Shown here piece after piece: positions 29,243 through 40,016 of a DNA stretch of 64,000 nt. The DNA comes from Bartonella elizabethae F9251 = ATCC 49927. Lineage in GTDB: Bacteria; Pseudomonadota; Alphaproteobacteria; Rhizobiales; Rhizobiaceae. Location of the stretch: NCBI RefSeq assembly GCF_000518165.1, contig NZ_JADB01000001.1, positions 186,001 through 250,000 of the forward strand. Reading direction: 5' to 3'. Both the position numbers and the translations under genes were made by a program. The notes under the pieces are model-generated. The model did not search any database and was not told the DNA's origin. It saw nothing but the letters and a program-made list of their open reading frames with translations. How positions within the stretch are numbered: the stretch's first letter is position 1; each line of letters begins with the position of its first letter.

Positions 29243-29568
29243 ATATCCTCTTAAAACGTGTCTTGTGCTGCTGAATGTTACGAATTTTCTGTTTGCTGTC
29301 AGATGATATTGGCAAGAGGCTTGGCACGATGATTATGCTCGTTTGCGCTGATTTTTATACAGTGCAGGTTAGCAGGCGATGTGTTGCAGTACCATTTTTC
29401 CATCATGTTTGATATAATCAGTAGCTTATAATGAGGGTAAGGTTATTTTATCTTGATAGAAGTTATGTATTTTATCAAAATTAAGTTGATTAAGATTTTT
29501 TGTGACATTCATGCATGGGATGGTACCATGAATTGCGGGGCTTGATTGTTTTGTTAAGTTGGTGTGTT
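29243..29568. other. Intergenic region before the puuA-like gene
   Basis: About 330 bp. A segment at 29361-29395 (TTAGCAGGCGATGT then TGCAGTACCATTTTTCC) recalls 21001-21035. No gene recognised; the promoter for the next operon is expected here. Confidence 0.4.
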
Positions 29569-30996
29569 ATGGCTGTGAAAAATGGTAAACAAATAAAAAG
29601 TAAGGGCTCTAAGCCTGTCCCGCATTTCCTTAGAAATTTAAGGGGTGTAAAAAATTGGGAACAAGTTTTACAATGGCTTTCTTTCCGTAAGGTAGAGGAT
29701 ATTGAGTGTATCACGCCTGATCAAGCAGGGGTGCCGCGTGGCAAGATGATGCTTTCTAAAAAATTTACATCGGAAACATCATTGGCATTGCCTTCAGCGG
29801 TTTTTGTAGCAACAATTTCAGGAGATTATCCTGAAGATGGGCATGGGTTTGAATATCCTAAAACTGATGGTGATCTACGTCTTGAGCCTGATTTATCTAC
29901 ATTAAGCATTGTACCATGGGAAGATGCTCCCACAGCACAGGTGATTTGTGATCTTGTCTATCAAAATGGCCAAGTTGTCGATTATACACCACGAAATGTT
30001 TTGCGAAAAGTAGTCAACTTTTATACGCAAATGGATCTAAAGCCGGTTGTTTCACCAGAAATTGAATTTTATTTAGTAGAGAAAAATCCTGATCCTGATT
30101 ATCCTTTAGTTCCTCCCGTTGGTCGTTCTGGTCGTTCGATTGGTGGGGGGCAGGGCTATTCGATTGCCGGTGTGAATGAGTTTGATGAGTTCATTGATGA
30201 TATTTATCATTTTTCGGAAGCGCAAGGATTGGAGATTGATACACTTATTCACGAAGAGGGTGCTGGTCAGTTTGAAATCAATTTACGTCATGGTGATCCA
30301 ATTGAATTGGCTGATCAAGTTTTTATGTTCAAACGCACAATTCGTGAAGCAGCACTGAAACATAATATGTATGCAACTTTTATGGCAAAGCCCATTCAAG
30401 GGCAGCCGGGTTCTGCGATGCATATTCACCAATCAGTCGTTAATAAGAAGACAGGTATAAATATTTTTACGCAAGAAGATGGTAGAGAAAGTGTTTGTTT
30501 TCGCCATTTTATCGGTGGATTACAAAAACATATGGCGGGAGGACTTGTCATGCTTGCGCCTTATGTTAATTCTTATCGACGCCTTATGCCGGATGTTTCA
30601 GCGCCTGTTAATTTACGATGGGGCTATGATAACCGGACCACAGCATTTCGTGTTCCTCGTTCTGCTCCTCAAGCGCGACGTGTCGAGAATAGGCTTCCTT
30701 CGTCAGATGCGAATCCTTATTTAGCTCTTGCAGCTTCTTTAGCGTGTGGTCTCATTGGTTTAAAACAGAAAATTGAACCGGATGAGCCAACGACAAATAA
30801 TGTGAATGCTGATAAGATTGAGTTACCGCGTGGACTCATTGAGGCTGTCAATTTGTTTGAACAAGATACAGAAATACGTGCTATTTTAGGGGACGTGTTT
30901 GTCAGTACTTATGCTGCAATTAAACGACAAGAATTTGAAACCTTTATGGAAGTGATTAGTCCGTGGGAGCGCGAATATCTCTTGCTTAATGTTTGA
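29569..30996 (+). CDS. puuA: Glutamine-synthetase family protein (PuuA-like)
   Basis: The 475-residue protein has the glutamine-synthetase fold but the wording of gamma-glutamylpolyamine synthetases: SPEIEFYLVEKNPDPD, HEEGAGQFEINLRHGDP and SAMHIHQSV (ATP and metal sites), then NRTTAFRVP and ENRLPSSDANPYLALAASLA. PuuA joins glutamate to putrescine with ATP, the first step in putrescine breakdown. The next gene, 11 bp downstream, is a PuuB-like oxidase, which supports the call. The ATG at 29569 is chosen; the open frame begins earlier at 29515. Substrate choice (putrescine or another amine) cannot be read from sequence. Confidence 0.8.
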   Translation: MAVKNGKQIKSKGSKPVPHFLRNLRGVKNWEQVLQWLSFRKVEDIECITPDQAGVPRGKMMLSKKFTSETSLALPSAVFVATISGDYPEDGHGFEYPKTDGDLRLEPDLSTLSIVPWEDAPTAQVICDLVYQNGQVVDYTPRNVLRKVVNFYTQMDLKPVVSPEIEFYLVEKNPDPDYPLVPPVGRSGRSIGGGQGYSIAGVNEFDEFIDDIYHFSEAQGLEIDTLIHEEGAGQFEINLRHGDPIELADQVFMFKRTIREAALKHNMYATFMAKPIQGQPGSAMHIHQSVVNKKTGINIFTQEDGRESVCFRHFIGGLQKHMAGGLVMLAPYVNSYRRLMPDVSAPVNLRWGYDNRTTAFRVPRSAPQARRVENRLPSSDANPYLALAASLACGLIGLKQKIEPDEPTTNNVNADKIELPRGLIEAVNLFEQDTEIRAILGDVFVSTYAAIKRQEFETFMEVISPWEREYLLLNV

Positions 30997-31007
30997 GGTT
31001 TATCACG

Positions 31008-32291
31008 ATGATTGACACTAATCCAATTTCTCCAGGACTTTCTTGGTATGAAGATACTTTAAAAGAGCGTCCCTCTTATCCTTCTTTTTGTGAAGATAGA
31101 CAGTGTGATGTGGTCATTATTGGCGGTGGATTGACAGGCCTTTCAGCTGCTTATCATTTAGCGAACACTGGAGTGGATGTTGTTTTATTTGAAGCATCAC
31201 GTTTTGGGGATGGTGCTTCAGGGCGCAATGGTGGACAATTGGGAACAGGGCAACGGCAATGGGTCGAAACATTAGAGAAAAAATATGGTTTTGAGCGCAG
31301 TAAAGTACTATTTGATTTAGCAGAAGAAGCTAAAAGAGATATTTTATCTTTGTGTGCGATACCTGATTTTCAATGTGATTTTATGGCAGGACAGCTTTCT
31401 GTAACCCACAAAAGGCGTGAACTTCTCTCTTATCAACGGCATATTGAGGCGATGCAGCGTTATGGCTATCACGCGCTTACTTTTATGGATAGTGTTGAAA
31501 CATCTAGGCGACTTGGATCGTCTTTTTATTGTGGTGGTATTTATGATGCGGATACCGGCCATATAAATCCCTTAAAATTGATTGTTGGGTTGGCAAAAAG
31601 AACTAAAGATGCTGGTGCTAAGCTTTATGAGAAGACACAAGTAACAACCGTGAAGAGCAAGGGAACTCATTGGAACGTAATAACAGAAAAAGGGAGTATA
31701 ACAGCAGAGCATGTCTTACTCGCAACGAATGGGTATAAACTTGGTTTGCAGCATTTTGTTCAGAAAAATATTGTTTCTATTCGCTCGTATATTGGAGCAA
31801 CGGAACCATTACCAAAGAACAGTTCAATTCTCATGAGCGGTGAATCGGTTGATGATTCCCGTTTTATGGTTCGTTATTTTCGCAAAAGCATCGATAATCG
31901 TCTCTTATTTGGTGGTGTAGAAAGTTACAATAATAAGAATCCTATAAATTTAGATGCACGTATAAAACGGCAAATTGTTGAAATTTATCCTCAATTATAC
32001 TCTGTTAATTTGACCCATCGTTGGGGTGCAACGGTTGCCATCACGGTTGAGCGTATGCCTTATGTTCGCCAGCTTTTCTCAAGGATGACTTATTGTGGTG
32101 GTTATTCAGGGCATGGCGTTATGCTTGCTCCTTTTATGGGAAAATTATATGCAGAATGGTTGACTGGGAATCATGAACGTTTTGCCCATTTTCAGAACTT
32201 AAAGATTTCATCCTTTCCAGGAGGAAACGTTTTGCGCTATCCGCTTATATTTTTAGCAATGCGTTGGTTTTCTTTAATGGATCGTCTTTAA
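31008..32291 (+). CDS. puuB: FAD-dependent amine oxidase (PuuB-like)
   Basis: A 427-residue D-amino-acid-oxidase-type flavoprotein. The N-terminal FAD motif is DVVIIGGGLTGLSAAYHLA with the acid at the end of strand 2 in VVLFEASRFGDGASGRNGGQ; the C-terminal end has YCGGYSGHGVMLAPFMGKL. PuuB oxidises gamma-glutamylputrescine to the aldehyde. It follows the puuA-like gene by 11 bp, with GAGG overlapping the previous stop as the ribosome site for the ATG at 31008. The two form an operon. A dehydrogenase for the aldehyde product (PuuC) could be the one at 8.9-10.4 kb (inference). Confidence 0.82.
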   Translation: MIDTNPISPGLSWYEDTLKERPSYPSFCEDRQCDVVIIGGGLTGLSAAYHLANTGVDVVLFEASRFGDGASGRNGGQLGTGQRQWVETLEKKYGFERSKVLFDLAEEAKRDILSLCAIPDFQCDFMAGQLSVTHKRRELLSYQRHIEAMQRYGYHALTFMDSVETSRRLGSSFYCGGIYDADTGHINPLKLIVGLAKRTKDAGAKLYEKTQVTTVKSKGTHWNVITEKGSITAEHVLLATNGYKLGLQHFVQKNIVSIRSYIGATEPLPKNSSILMSGESVDDSRFMVRYFRKSIDNRLLFGGVESYNNKNPINLDARIKRQIVEIYPQLYSVNLTHRWGATVAITVERMPYVRQLFSRMTYCGGYSGHGVMLAPFMGKLYAEWLTGNHERFAHFQNLKISSFPGGNVLRYPLIFLAMRWFSLMDRL

Positions 32292-32413
32292 CAGAAACAT
32301 TGATTGAAATGTAGAAAATTAATGGCTTATTTAGGTTCTGTCTGCTTTAATGATGGAAGCTGTTATAAGTAGTTATAGGATTGAATAATCGAATAGAAAA
32401 ATAAAATAAGTTC

Positions 32414-33886
32414 ATGGCCAGTAAAATTATTCCAGTTTCTCCCTTTGATTGTATTGTTTTTGGTGGTAACGGTGACCTAGCAGCACGCAAACTTATGCCT
32501 GCTCTCTATCATTGTCAGTGTGTTGGGCAATTTAATGAACCCACCCGTATTATTGGGGTGGCACGTTCTGCATGGAATAATGAAGAATATCAAAATTTTG
32601 TTCGTGCGTCTTTAGAAACACATGTTCATAAGGAAGATCTCAATTCAACTGAACTTCATCGTTTTCTTGCACGTTTAACTTACGTTTCTGTTGATGTTTC
32701 CTCAAACCGAGGGTGGCAAGATCTTGCGCTGGTATTGTCACAAGATTCAGCAGATATTCGAGCTTTTTATTTGGCTGTTGGTTCGCCACTTTTTGCTGAT
32801 ATTGCGATGCAGTTGGGGAAAAGCAATTTGGTGACGCCACAAACACGAATTATCATTGAAAAACCTATTGGCCGTGATGTAAAAACAGCTATTTCGCTTA
32901 ACGATGCATTTGCAAGCGTTTGTAATGAAGATCAAATCTTTCGCATTGATCATTATCTTGGCAAGGAAACTGTTCAAAATTTGATGGCATTACGGTTTGT
33001 GAATACACTTTATGAGCCGTTATGGAATTCTAATTATATTGATCATGTTCAGATAACCGTTGCTGAATCTTTAGGTTTGGAAAGGCGTGCAGAATATTAT
33101 GAGAGTGCAGGTGCGCTACGCGATATGGTGCAAAATCATATGTTGCAATTGCTCTGTTTGGTGGCGATGGAAATACCATTTACGAATAGAGCAAATGCTG
33201 TGCGTGATGAAAAACTGAAAGTTTTGCATTCTTTAACACCTCTTGATATTCATAATGTAGAACAACATACCGTGCGTGGACAGTATGTTGCTGGTACATT
33301 GAATGGTGTTCGTGTGGGATCTTATCTTGAAGATTTGGGAAGAGCAAGTGAGAGCGAAACATTTGTAGCGTTGAAGGTTAAGATTAATAATTGGCGTTGG
33401 GCAGATACGCCTTTTTATTTACGAACTGGTAAGCGTATGCCTACGCGAATGTCTGAAATTGTGGTTTTTTTCAAATCCATTCCACATAATATTTTTAATG
33501 TGGATTCGGATGAGATTTTTTCTAATCGGCTTGTTATTCGTCTCCAGCCTGATGAAGGTGTCAAACAATGGTTGATGATTAAGGATCCTGGTCCTGGTGG
33601 TATGCGATTTCGTCATATCCCCTTGGATATGAGTTTTGCTTCTGCATTTTCTCAACGTAATCCTGATGCTTATGAACGCTTATTAATGGATGTTATTCGT
33701 GGAGATCAAACACTCTTTATGCGTCGTGATGAAGTTGAAGCGGCTTGGCGTTGGATTGAACCTGTTCTTGAGGGGTGGCAAGCAATAAAGCAGCCTATTT
33801 ATGAATATAGTGCGGGCTCATGGGGACCCATTGCTTCGACAATTTTAATGGAACGTGATGGACGTATATGGAACAATTTAGTTTAG
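32414..33886 (+). CDS. zwf: Glucose-6-phosphate 1-dehydrogenase
   Basis: Zwf oxidises glucose-6-phosphate to 6-phosphogluconolactone, making NADPH. The 490-residue protein has the coenzyme site VFGGNGDLAARKLMPALYHC and the substrate site FRIDHYLGKETVQNLMALRF with the catalytic His region intact. It is the first gene of the zwf-pgl-edd cluster, giving a straight run from glucose-6-phosphate to 2-keto-3-deoxy-6-phosphogluconate. The ATG at 32414 has no clear ribosome site. The eda gene for the last Entner-Doudoroff step is not in the window. Confidence 0.97.
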   Translation: MASKIIPVSPFDCIVFGGNGDLAARKLMPALYHCQCVGQFNEPTRIIGVARSAWNNEEYQNFVRASLETHVHKEDLNSTELHRFLARLTYVSVDVSSNRGWQDLALVLSQDSADIRAFYLAVGSPLFADIAMQLGKSNLVTPQTRIIIEKPIGRDVKTAISLNDAFASVCNEDQIFRIDHYLGKETVQNLMALRFVNTLYEPLWNSNYIDHVQITVAESLGLERRAEYYESAGALRDMVQNHMLQLLCLVAMEIPFTNRANAVRDEKLKVLHSLTPLDIHNVEQHTVRGQYVAGTLNGVRVGSYLEDLGRASESETFVALKVKINNWRWADTPFYLRTGKRMPTRMSEIVVFFKSIPHNIFNVDSDEIFSNRLVIRLQPDEGVKQWLMIKDPGPGGMRFRHIPLDMSFASAFSQRNPDAYERLLMDVIRGDQTLFMRRDEVEAAWRWIEPVLEGWQAIKQPIYEYSAGSWGPIASTILMERDGRIWNNLV

Positions 33887-33903
33887 AGCAATAAACAATA
33901 AGT

Positions 33904-34656
33904 ATGCATGGAATGAATATTGACCGTTTAAATTTTGAAACACCCACGACTCTTGCTTTAGCATTGGCTGATCGTGTTGCAGCAGAGCTTAGTATAGCTG
34001 TTCTTGAGCGCAAACGTGCAATTTTAGCAGTATCTGGTGGAAAAACACCAGAGTTGTTTTTTCATTATCTATCAAAGGCTGATATTGACTGGCAAAATAT
34101 TATCATTACTTTGGTTGATGAGCGTTTTGTACCTGCTCACCATGAGCGTTCAAATGAACATATGGTACAGCGTTATTTGTTACAAAATTTTGCTGCAAAA
34201 GCGCGTTTTGTAGGACTTTATCATAAGGCACGCACCGTTGAACTTGCGGCTTTTTCAGCAGCAAGTCGTGTTAATACTTTGCCTAAACCCTTTGATGTTA
34301 TTGTTTTAGGAATGGGGATTGATGGACATACGGCTTCCTTTTTTCCTGATGCTGATCGTTTAAAGCAAGCACTTGATCTTCGAACACAAGCACTTGTTTT
34401 ACCACTTCATGCCAAGAGTGCTTTTGAGCCAAGACTTTCACTAACTTTGCCAGTTATTATGCAATCGCGTTGTATTATTCTCCATTTTGAAGGTTTTCAG
34501 AAACGTGATTGTTTTGAAGAAGCTTGTCAAGATGGATCTGAAATAGAGATGCCGATTCGGGCAATTTTGCGTAATTCCCCTCATCTTGTGCAGGTTTATT
34601 GGTCACCTGCAGAAAATGAAATAAGTGAATCAGAACATGAGAGACAAGAGGAATAG
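33904..34656 (+). CDS. pgl: 6-phosphogluconolactonase
   Basis: Pgl hydrolyses 6-phosphogluconolactone to 6-phosphogluconate. The 250-residue protein has the glucosamine-6-phosphate-isomerase-like fold with VSGGKTPELFFHYLS, TLVDERFVPAHHERSNEHMV and VLGMGIDGHTASFFPDA. It begins 17 bp after the zwf stop, so the two are co-transcribed. The short C-terminal tail is acidic. Confidence 0.94.
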   Translation: MHGMNIDRLNFETPTTLALALADRVAAELSIAVLERKRAILAVSGGKTPELFFHYLSKADIDWQNIIITLVDERFVPAHHERSNEHMVQRYLLQNFAAKARFVGLYHKARTVELAAFSAASRVNTLPKPFDVIVLGMGIDGHTASFFPDADRLKQALDLRTQALVLPLHAKSAFEPRLSLTLPVIMQSRCIILHFEGFQKRDCFEEACQDGSEIEMPIRAILRNSPHLVQVYWSPAENEISESEHERQEE

Positions 34657-34714
34657 AAACGCAATCTCTCTTTAATGAATAAGGGAGAGAAACAATGAAA
34701 GGGGGGAAATAAAT

Positions 34715-36538
34715 ATGGCACTTTCCAAGACAATTGCCACAGTTACACGAAGAATTTATGAACGTTCTCGATCAACACGGGAAATTTATTTAGAGCGCAT
34801 CGCGAACGCACAAACCCACCGTCCCAAGCGAAGTTTTTTGGGATGCGCTAATCAAGCACATGGTTTTGCTGCTTGTGGTGCAATAGACAAAGAGCGTTTG
34901 AAGGGAGATATCGTTGGAAATATTGGTATTATTACGGCCTATAACGATATACTTTCAGCGCATCAACCTTTTGAAAAGTTTCCTCACTTAATTAAAGAAA
35001 CAGCTCGTATGGTTGGGGGTGTTGCGCAGGTAGCAGGAGGTGTTCCTGCGATGTGCGATGGTGTTACGCAGGGGAATACAGGGATGGAGCTTTCCCTTTT
35101 TTCGCGTGAAGTGATTGCAATGGCGACAGCGATAAGCTTATCACACGATGTCTTTGATGCAGCATTGTATCTTGGAGTGTGTGATAAAATTGTCCCCGGT
35201 TTATTGATTGGTGCACTCACATTTGGTCACTTACCAGGAATTTTTATCCCTGCTGGTCCTATGACAACGGGGCAAGATAATGATGAAAAGGCAAAAATAC
35301 GTCAACTTTACGCGGAAAACAAAATAGATCGCCAAACTTTGTTGGAATCAGAAGCCCGTTCTTATCATGGAGCAGGAACATGTACATTTTACGGAACTGC
35401 TAACTCAAATCAGGTGATACTGGAGATGATGGGGCTGCATATGCCGGGAGCTTCTTTTGTCAATGCGAATACACCGTTGCGTGATGCTCTAACAAAAGAA
35501 GCGACAAAGCGTGTACTTGAAATGACAGACCTTGGTGATCATTATAAGCCACTTGGTATGATCATTGATGAGCGTTCTTTTGTAAATGCCATTGTAGGGT
35601 TAAATGCAACAGGAGGCTCTACCAATCATACGATTCATTTGATGGCTATAGCTGCCGCTTGCGGTATTCAATTGACGTGGCGTGATATTGCAGAAATTTC
35701 ATGCCATGTACCTCTCTTAGCACGAATTTATCCGAATGGTTTGGCTGATATCAATCATTTTCATGCGGCAGGGGGAATAGGATTTATTATTCGTGAGCTT
35801 ATTGAGGCCGGTTTAGTGCATGAAGATGTTTCTACAGTTTGTGGTAAAGATCTCAATGCTTATGCCATTGAAGCCAAACTTTCTGCTGATGGCGGTGTGG
35901 TACGTGAACCAGCTCTCAAGGAAAGTGGTGATCATAAGGTGTTAGCAGGGTGGAAAAAACCATTTCAGCCTGACGGTGGTCTTCGTGTTTTATCGGGAGA
36001 TTTGGGAACAGCTATTATAAAAGTTTCATCTGTAAAACCAGAATATTGGCAGGTTAAAGCACCAGTCCTTGTCTTTAATGATCAAGAGGAGCTCCAAAAA
36101 TCTTTTCAATCTGGAGCGTTGCATGATAAAGATTTTATCGCTGTTATTCGCTACCAAGGACCAAAAGCCAATGGTATGCCCGAGCTTCATAAATTAACCA
36201 CTATTTTAGGCGTTTTACAAGATCGTGGTCAAAGGATAGCATTGATAACCGATGGCCGTATGTCCGGAGCATCAGGAAAAATTCCTGCTGCCATCCATGT
36301 GACGCCAGAAGCTTTGGATAATGGTCCCATTGCGCGGTTGCAAGATGGTGACATTGTTTTTCTCGATGTTCATGGGGGTAAATTAACTCTTTTAGAGGAT
36401 TTAGAAAAATTTAACGCGCGAACAATCACAGCTCCTGACCTTTCAAAAAATGAACAAGGTTTTGGACGTGAACTCTTTCGTGTTTTCCGTCAATCGGTTA
36501 ATCGCGCAGATCAAGGAGCATCTGTTTTTATGACATGA
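34715..36538 (+). CDS. edd: Phosphogluconate dehydratase
   Basis: Edd dehydrates 6-phosphogluconate to KDPG, the first specific step of the Entner-Doudoroff path. The 607-residue protein has the iron-sulfur dehydratase signatures: [20 protein letters not shown] and [15 protein letters not shown] with cluster-ligand cysteines, [20 protein letters not shown] near the C-terminus. GGGGGGAAATAA precedes the ATG. It is 58 bp after pgl and completes the zwf-pgl-edd cluster. Confidence 0.97.
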   Translation: MALSKTIATVTRRIYERSRSTREIYLERIANAQTHRPKRSFLGCANQAHGFAACGAIDKERLKGDIVGNIGIITAYNDILSAHQPFEKFPHLIKETARMVGGVAQVAGGVPAMCDGVTQGNTGMELSLFSREVIAMATAISLSHDVFDAALYLGVCDKIVPGLLIGALTFGHLPGIFIPAGPMTTGQDNDEKAKIRQLYAENKIDRQTLLESEARSYHGAGTCTFYGTANSNQVILEMMGLHMPGASFVNANTPLRDALTKEATKRVLEMTDLGDHYKPLGMIIDERSFVNAIVGLNATGGSTNHTIHLMAIAAACGIQLTWRDIAEISCHVPLLARIYPNGLADINHFHAAGGIGFIIRELIEAGLVHEDVSTVCGKDLNAYAIEAKLSADGGVVREPALKESGDHKVLAGWKKPFQPDGGLRVLSGDLGTAIIKVSSVKPEYWQVKAPVLVFNDQEELQKSFQSGALHDKDFIAVIRYQGPKANGMPELHKLTTILGVLQDRGQRIALITDGRMSGASGKIPAAIHVTPEALDNGPIARLQDGDIVFLDVHGGKLTLLEDLEKFNARTITAPDLSKNEQGFGRELFRVFRQSVNRADQGASVFMT

Positions 36539-36603
36539 GAAATGCAAAAAGAAACAAAGTGAACCATGCGCAATGAAGTCATGTACCATGATTGTTAAAA
36601 TTT

Positions 36604-37503
36604 TTAGAATTTGGGTATAGGAAGATTGTGTAATCGGGCAGCGGTTTTGAGTGTATTAACCATAAGCATAGCAATTGTCATGGGGCCAACACCTCCTGGA
36701 ACAGGGGTAATTGCAGCAGCTTTTTCTTTTACATTTTCAAAATCGACATCTCCAACAAGACGCGTTTTTCCTACACCTTTTTCTGGTGCGGCAATGCGGT
36801 TAATACCAACATCAATAACAATTGCACCATTTTTCACCCAGTCTTTTTTAATCATTTGAGGACGGCCTACAGCCGCTACGAGAATATCGGCGCTCCGACA
36901 TACATCATCAAGGTCACGGGTACGACTATGGGCAATTGTCACAGTAGCATTGGCTGCTGTTAAAAGAGCAGCCATAGGTTTTCCAACAATATTAGAACGT
37001 CCCACAACAACAGCATCCAGTCCAGATAAATCACGCCCACAGTGTTGTTCAATCATCATCATGGCACCAGCTGGAGTACAGGGAATAATAGCATCATCAA
37101 GTGCATTTGCTGCGAGTTTTCCTACATTGACATAATGGAAACCATCAACATCTTTTTGAAAAGCAACGGCTTGTGTTATGCGATTTGTATTGATGTGGGC
37201 GGGAAGAGGGAGCTGTACCAAAATACCATGAATTTTGGGGTCAGAATTTAACGTTGCAATAAGTTGAAGAAGCTCTTTTTCTTGCGTTTCTTTGGAAATG
37301 ACATGTTTAATTGAAAGAAACCCACATTCTTCAGCTTTTTTATTTTTTGAGGAGACATAGACTTGGCTTGCAGGATCGTCTCCAACGATAATGACAGCGA
37401 TACTAGGTTGTATATTATAGTTATTTCGGAGTTTTGTTGTTTCAGCCTTAACTTTGACAATAATCTCTTCAGCAAGTTTTTTTCCGTCAATAATATTATT
37501 CAT
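36604..37503 (-). CDS. folD: Bifunctional methylenetetrahydrofolate dehydrogenase / cyclohydrolase
   Basis: FolD interconverts 5,10-methylene- and 10-formyl-tetrahydrofolate with NADP, feeding purine and formyl-Met synthesis. The 299-residue length is normal. It has [14 protein letters not shown] with the catalytic Lys, [14 protein letters not shown], and [15 protein letters not shown] for NADP. The ATG at 37503 is chosen (AAAGGA nine bases ahead) over the upstream in-frame start at 37548. It converges with edd. Confidence 0.96.
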   Translation of the reverse strand: MNNIIDGKKLAEEIIVKVKAETTKLRNNYNIQPSIAVIIVGDDPASQVYVSSKNKKAEECGFLSIKHVISKETQEKELLQLIATLNSDPKIHGILVQLPLPAHINTNRITQAVAFQKDVDGFHYVNVGKLAANALDDAIIPCTPAGAMMMIEQHCGRDLSGLDAVVVGRSNIVGKPMAALLTAANATVTIAHSRTRDLDDVCRSADILVAAVGRPQMIKKDWVKNGAIVIDVGINRIAAPEKGVGKTRLVGDVDFENVKEKAAAITPVPGGVGPMTIAMLMVNTLKTAARLHNLPIPKF

Positions 37504-37823
37504 GAGAGAGATCCTTTCGGTAAGGCTGTTTGTTTTTTTGTAAAGCATTTTCTAATAATACGATAGAGTTTTATAGCAATATTCATAGGGGAACAGTAAG
37601 AATGGGTTGATAATGTTGTGGATTTATAGTTTTAGAAGACGTTTAAATAATTGTTTTATGAAGAAGCAACAATATTGCTGTTTAAATAAACTTTGGATAA
37701 AGAACAAAAATAATGAAAATACAAAATGGATATGGTGAATTATGGGGGTATAAGAAGTCTTATTAACGATTATTTAAGTTTGTTTTTAATCTGTTACTAG
37801 GGGAATATGGGTAGAGGGATATT
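37504..37823. other. Divergent intergenic region, folD / AsmA-family gene
   Basis: About 320 bp, AT-rich. It should hold the folD promoter on the minus strand and that of the AsmA-family gene on the plus strand. No repeat or RNA element recognised. Confidence 0.4.
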
Positions 37824-39704
37824 GTGCGCATCAGAATAGTAAAATTTTTGAGCGGAATTTTTATTACAATTATCTTTTTATTTGGGGTGGGGGTTCTCGT
37901 TTTACCGTATCTTATCTCTACAGATTTGATTCGTGTTCGTTTAGCGCAAGAGTTAAGTGCATGGACGGGCTATAATGTGCAATTGCGTGATCCACCGCGA
38001 TTAAATCTTTTTCCTTATCCTAAAGCGTGGCTTTCTGGTGTTACTTTATCATCAAAAATGGATGATGTTGCGCCACTCATGGAAGCTGAATCCATAGAAG
38101 TTGATCTTTCTGTTGTCGACCTTCTTTGGGGGCGTGTTTCTTTTTCAGAAACGCGCATTATGCGTCCTCAATTTGTTATGGAAAAGCCCGTTAAAACAAT
38201 GGCAGATTTTTTTGATCGATTTTCTCGCTCACAAGGCACATTAGGATTAGCCATACGCAAGGCGCGTGAAATATTAAAACACAACCCTGATCATCCAGAG
38301 ATAGAGCATCTTTTAAAACAACCTTTTGGGCGGGTTGTCATTGAAAATGGTTCTCTTGTGTATCATGATAGTCTTTCAGGAATAGCAGAAAAAATAACAG
38401 GATTAAATGCGACTTTAGATTGGCCAGAATCGACAGAGGAAGTACGGTTGCGTGCAGATGCTCGTTGGCGTGGAGAATTTACAAAATTATCAATTGATGC
38501 TTCTCAAGCATTGTTGCTTTTGGCAGGAGGAAAAAGCCAGATTAAGGCAAGCCTTAATTCTGTACGTGGGGGAATAACTTTTATAGGACAGGCTAGGTTA
38601 TCTGAATATTATATTTTTGACGGAAAGGTGTCGATGCGTTCTCCAGGATGGAATCAGACATTGTCTTGGATTGGAGAGAATCAGTTTTGGGGATATAGAT
38701 TAAAGGCCCCTATTGTATGGGAATCTCATTTTTTAGCGCGGCCCATGCATATCCAAATGAACAATGTTGCATTTACGGTGGGGAAAGCTAATGCACGTGG
38801 GGCTTTGGAACTTGATTTTCAAGATTATGTACCAAATATCATGGGCTCTTTAGCATTTGATAATCTAGATCTTAACCTTTTGAGTTCACTGTTTTTTGGG
38901 GTTAAAAAGGAAAATTCATTCTTTGATATGGCGCTTTTTGATCATGTTGGGGTGGATATACGACTTTCTGCACCACAAGCCAAAATAGAAAATATTTCAC
39001 TCACAAATTTAGCTGCTGCAATACAAATAAAAAAGGGGCATGGGATTTTTGATCTTGGACATGCAAATATTTGGGGTGGATCCGTTCAAAGTACTATTGA
39101 AGTTATGCTTACTGGGCAGAAAATACGTATTGGAGGAAATATTTCAGGGGCTTCCATTGATACGCAGGAGGCTTTAGAAGCCTTAGGATTTATTCCATTT
39201 GTACAGAGCAAAGCAAATTTTACTGCAACGATACAAACACTTGCGGGTTCTTGGATGGAAGTTTTTACAAAAATGCAGGGTGGATTAACACTAAAGATGT
39301 CTTCTGGGCGGCTCTTAGGGTATGATTTGAATGAATTACAAACACAACTTTCAAGCAAACAACAATTTCTTTTAACCAATGATGATTCTCTCTCCACAAC
39401 TTTTGATCACTGGGATATTCAGACAAGCCTTTCAGCAGCTGTGGTGAAAATAACAGAGTCATTGATGTGTACAGCAGACTTGAGTTTATCCATAAAGGGG
39501 ACTGTTACACCTGCTCTTGCTCAAGAGCAGCAGAATGAATTGATATTACAGGCACAATTGCGCAAAAATTATAGATCAGAAACTTTATGTAAAGATGTCC
39601 AATGTCTTGCTAACAGCCTTGCATGGCCTTTTACATTTTCTCTGAGCTCTAAAGGACAAGATCATGGTAATTTTTGGGTTACAAAAGACATTGACACAGA
39701 TTGA
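37824..39704 (+). CDS. AsmA-family protein
   Basis: The 626-residue protein has an N-terminal signal anchor (IVKFLSGIFITIIFLFGVGV) and then the AsmA N-terminal signature: ISTDLIRVRLAQELSAWTGY, PPRLNLFPYPKAWLSGVTLS and AESIEVDLSVVDLLWGRVSF. The rest is long repeated beta strands, with a C-terminal AsmA_2-type region (LTLKMSSGRLLGYDLNELQ). AsmA-like proteins span the periplasm and are thought to carry phospholipid or affect outer-membrane assembly. It starts with GTG. It is the first of two large single-anchor beta-rich proteins in the window; the other is at 53.5-55.2 kb. Confidence 0.85.
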   Translation: MRIRIVKFLSGIFITIIFLFGVGVLVLPYLISTDLIRVRLAQELSAWTGYNVQLRDPPRLNLFPYPKAWLSGVTLSSKMDDVAPLMEAESIEVDLSVVDLLWGRVSFSETRIMRPQFVMEKPVKTMADFFDRFSRSQGTLGLAIRKAREILKHNPDHPEIEHLLKQPFGRVVIENGSLVYHDSLSGIAEKITGLNATLDWPESTEEVRLRADARWRGEFTKLSIDASQALLLLAGGKSQIKASLNSVRGGITFIGQARLSEYYIFDGKVSMRSPGWNQTLSWIGENQFWGYRLKAPIVWESHFLARPMHIQMNNVAFTVGKANARGALELDFQDYVPNIMGSLAFDNLDLNLLSSLFFGVKKENSFFDMALFDHVGVDIRLSAPQAKIENISLTNLAAAIQIKKGHGIFDLGHANIWGGSVQSTIEVMLTGQKIRIGGNISGASIDTQEALEALGFIPFVQSKANFTATIQTLAGSWMEVFTKMQGGLTLKMSSGRLLGYDLNELQTQLSSKQQFLLTNDDSLSTTFDHWDIQTSLSAAVVKITESLMCTADLSLSIKGTVTPALAQEQQNELILQAQLRKNYRSETLCKDVQCLANSLAWPFTFSLSSKGQDHGNFWVTKDIDTD

Positions 39705-40016
39705 GTATTGTTTTTCATCTGTATAACACTCTATTCTATAATAATACTTCGTCTCTTTGCAATTTAAAGTCGTCTTTAAATTTAAATAAGAGATCATAAG
39801 ATTCTCATACTTTCTATTCGTGATGAAACTAAGAATCTTCTCTCTTTGTCCCATAAATGCAGTTGTTATGTAGATAAAAAAATTTAAGAGAGGAATAAAA
39901 ACACCTCTCTCTGTAATCTTTCAAATACAGGAGAGTCATAATATGCGTGCAAATCTTAGAAAATTGCTACAAAATATTTTGTTGCCTTAAAATGTTCAGG
40001 GCATATCAGCCAGTGT
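39705..40016. other. Intergenic region, convergent
   Basis: About 310 bp between the AsmA-family gene and the leftward small peptide gene. It holds the terminator at 39875-39910; nothing else recognised. Confidence 0.5.
39875..39910 (-). terminator. Rho-independent terminator of the 47-residue peptide gene
   Basis: AGAGAGG (39887-39893) and CCTCTCT (39904-39910) make a 7-bp stem. Read on the minus strand, it is followed by TAAATTTTTTTAT. It lies 107 bp after that gene's stop. Confidence 0.65.
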
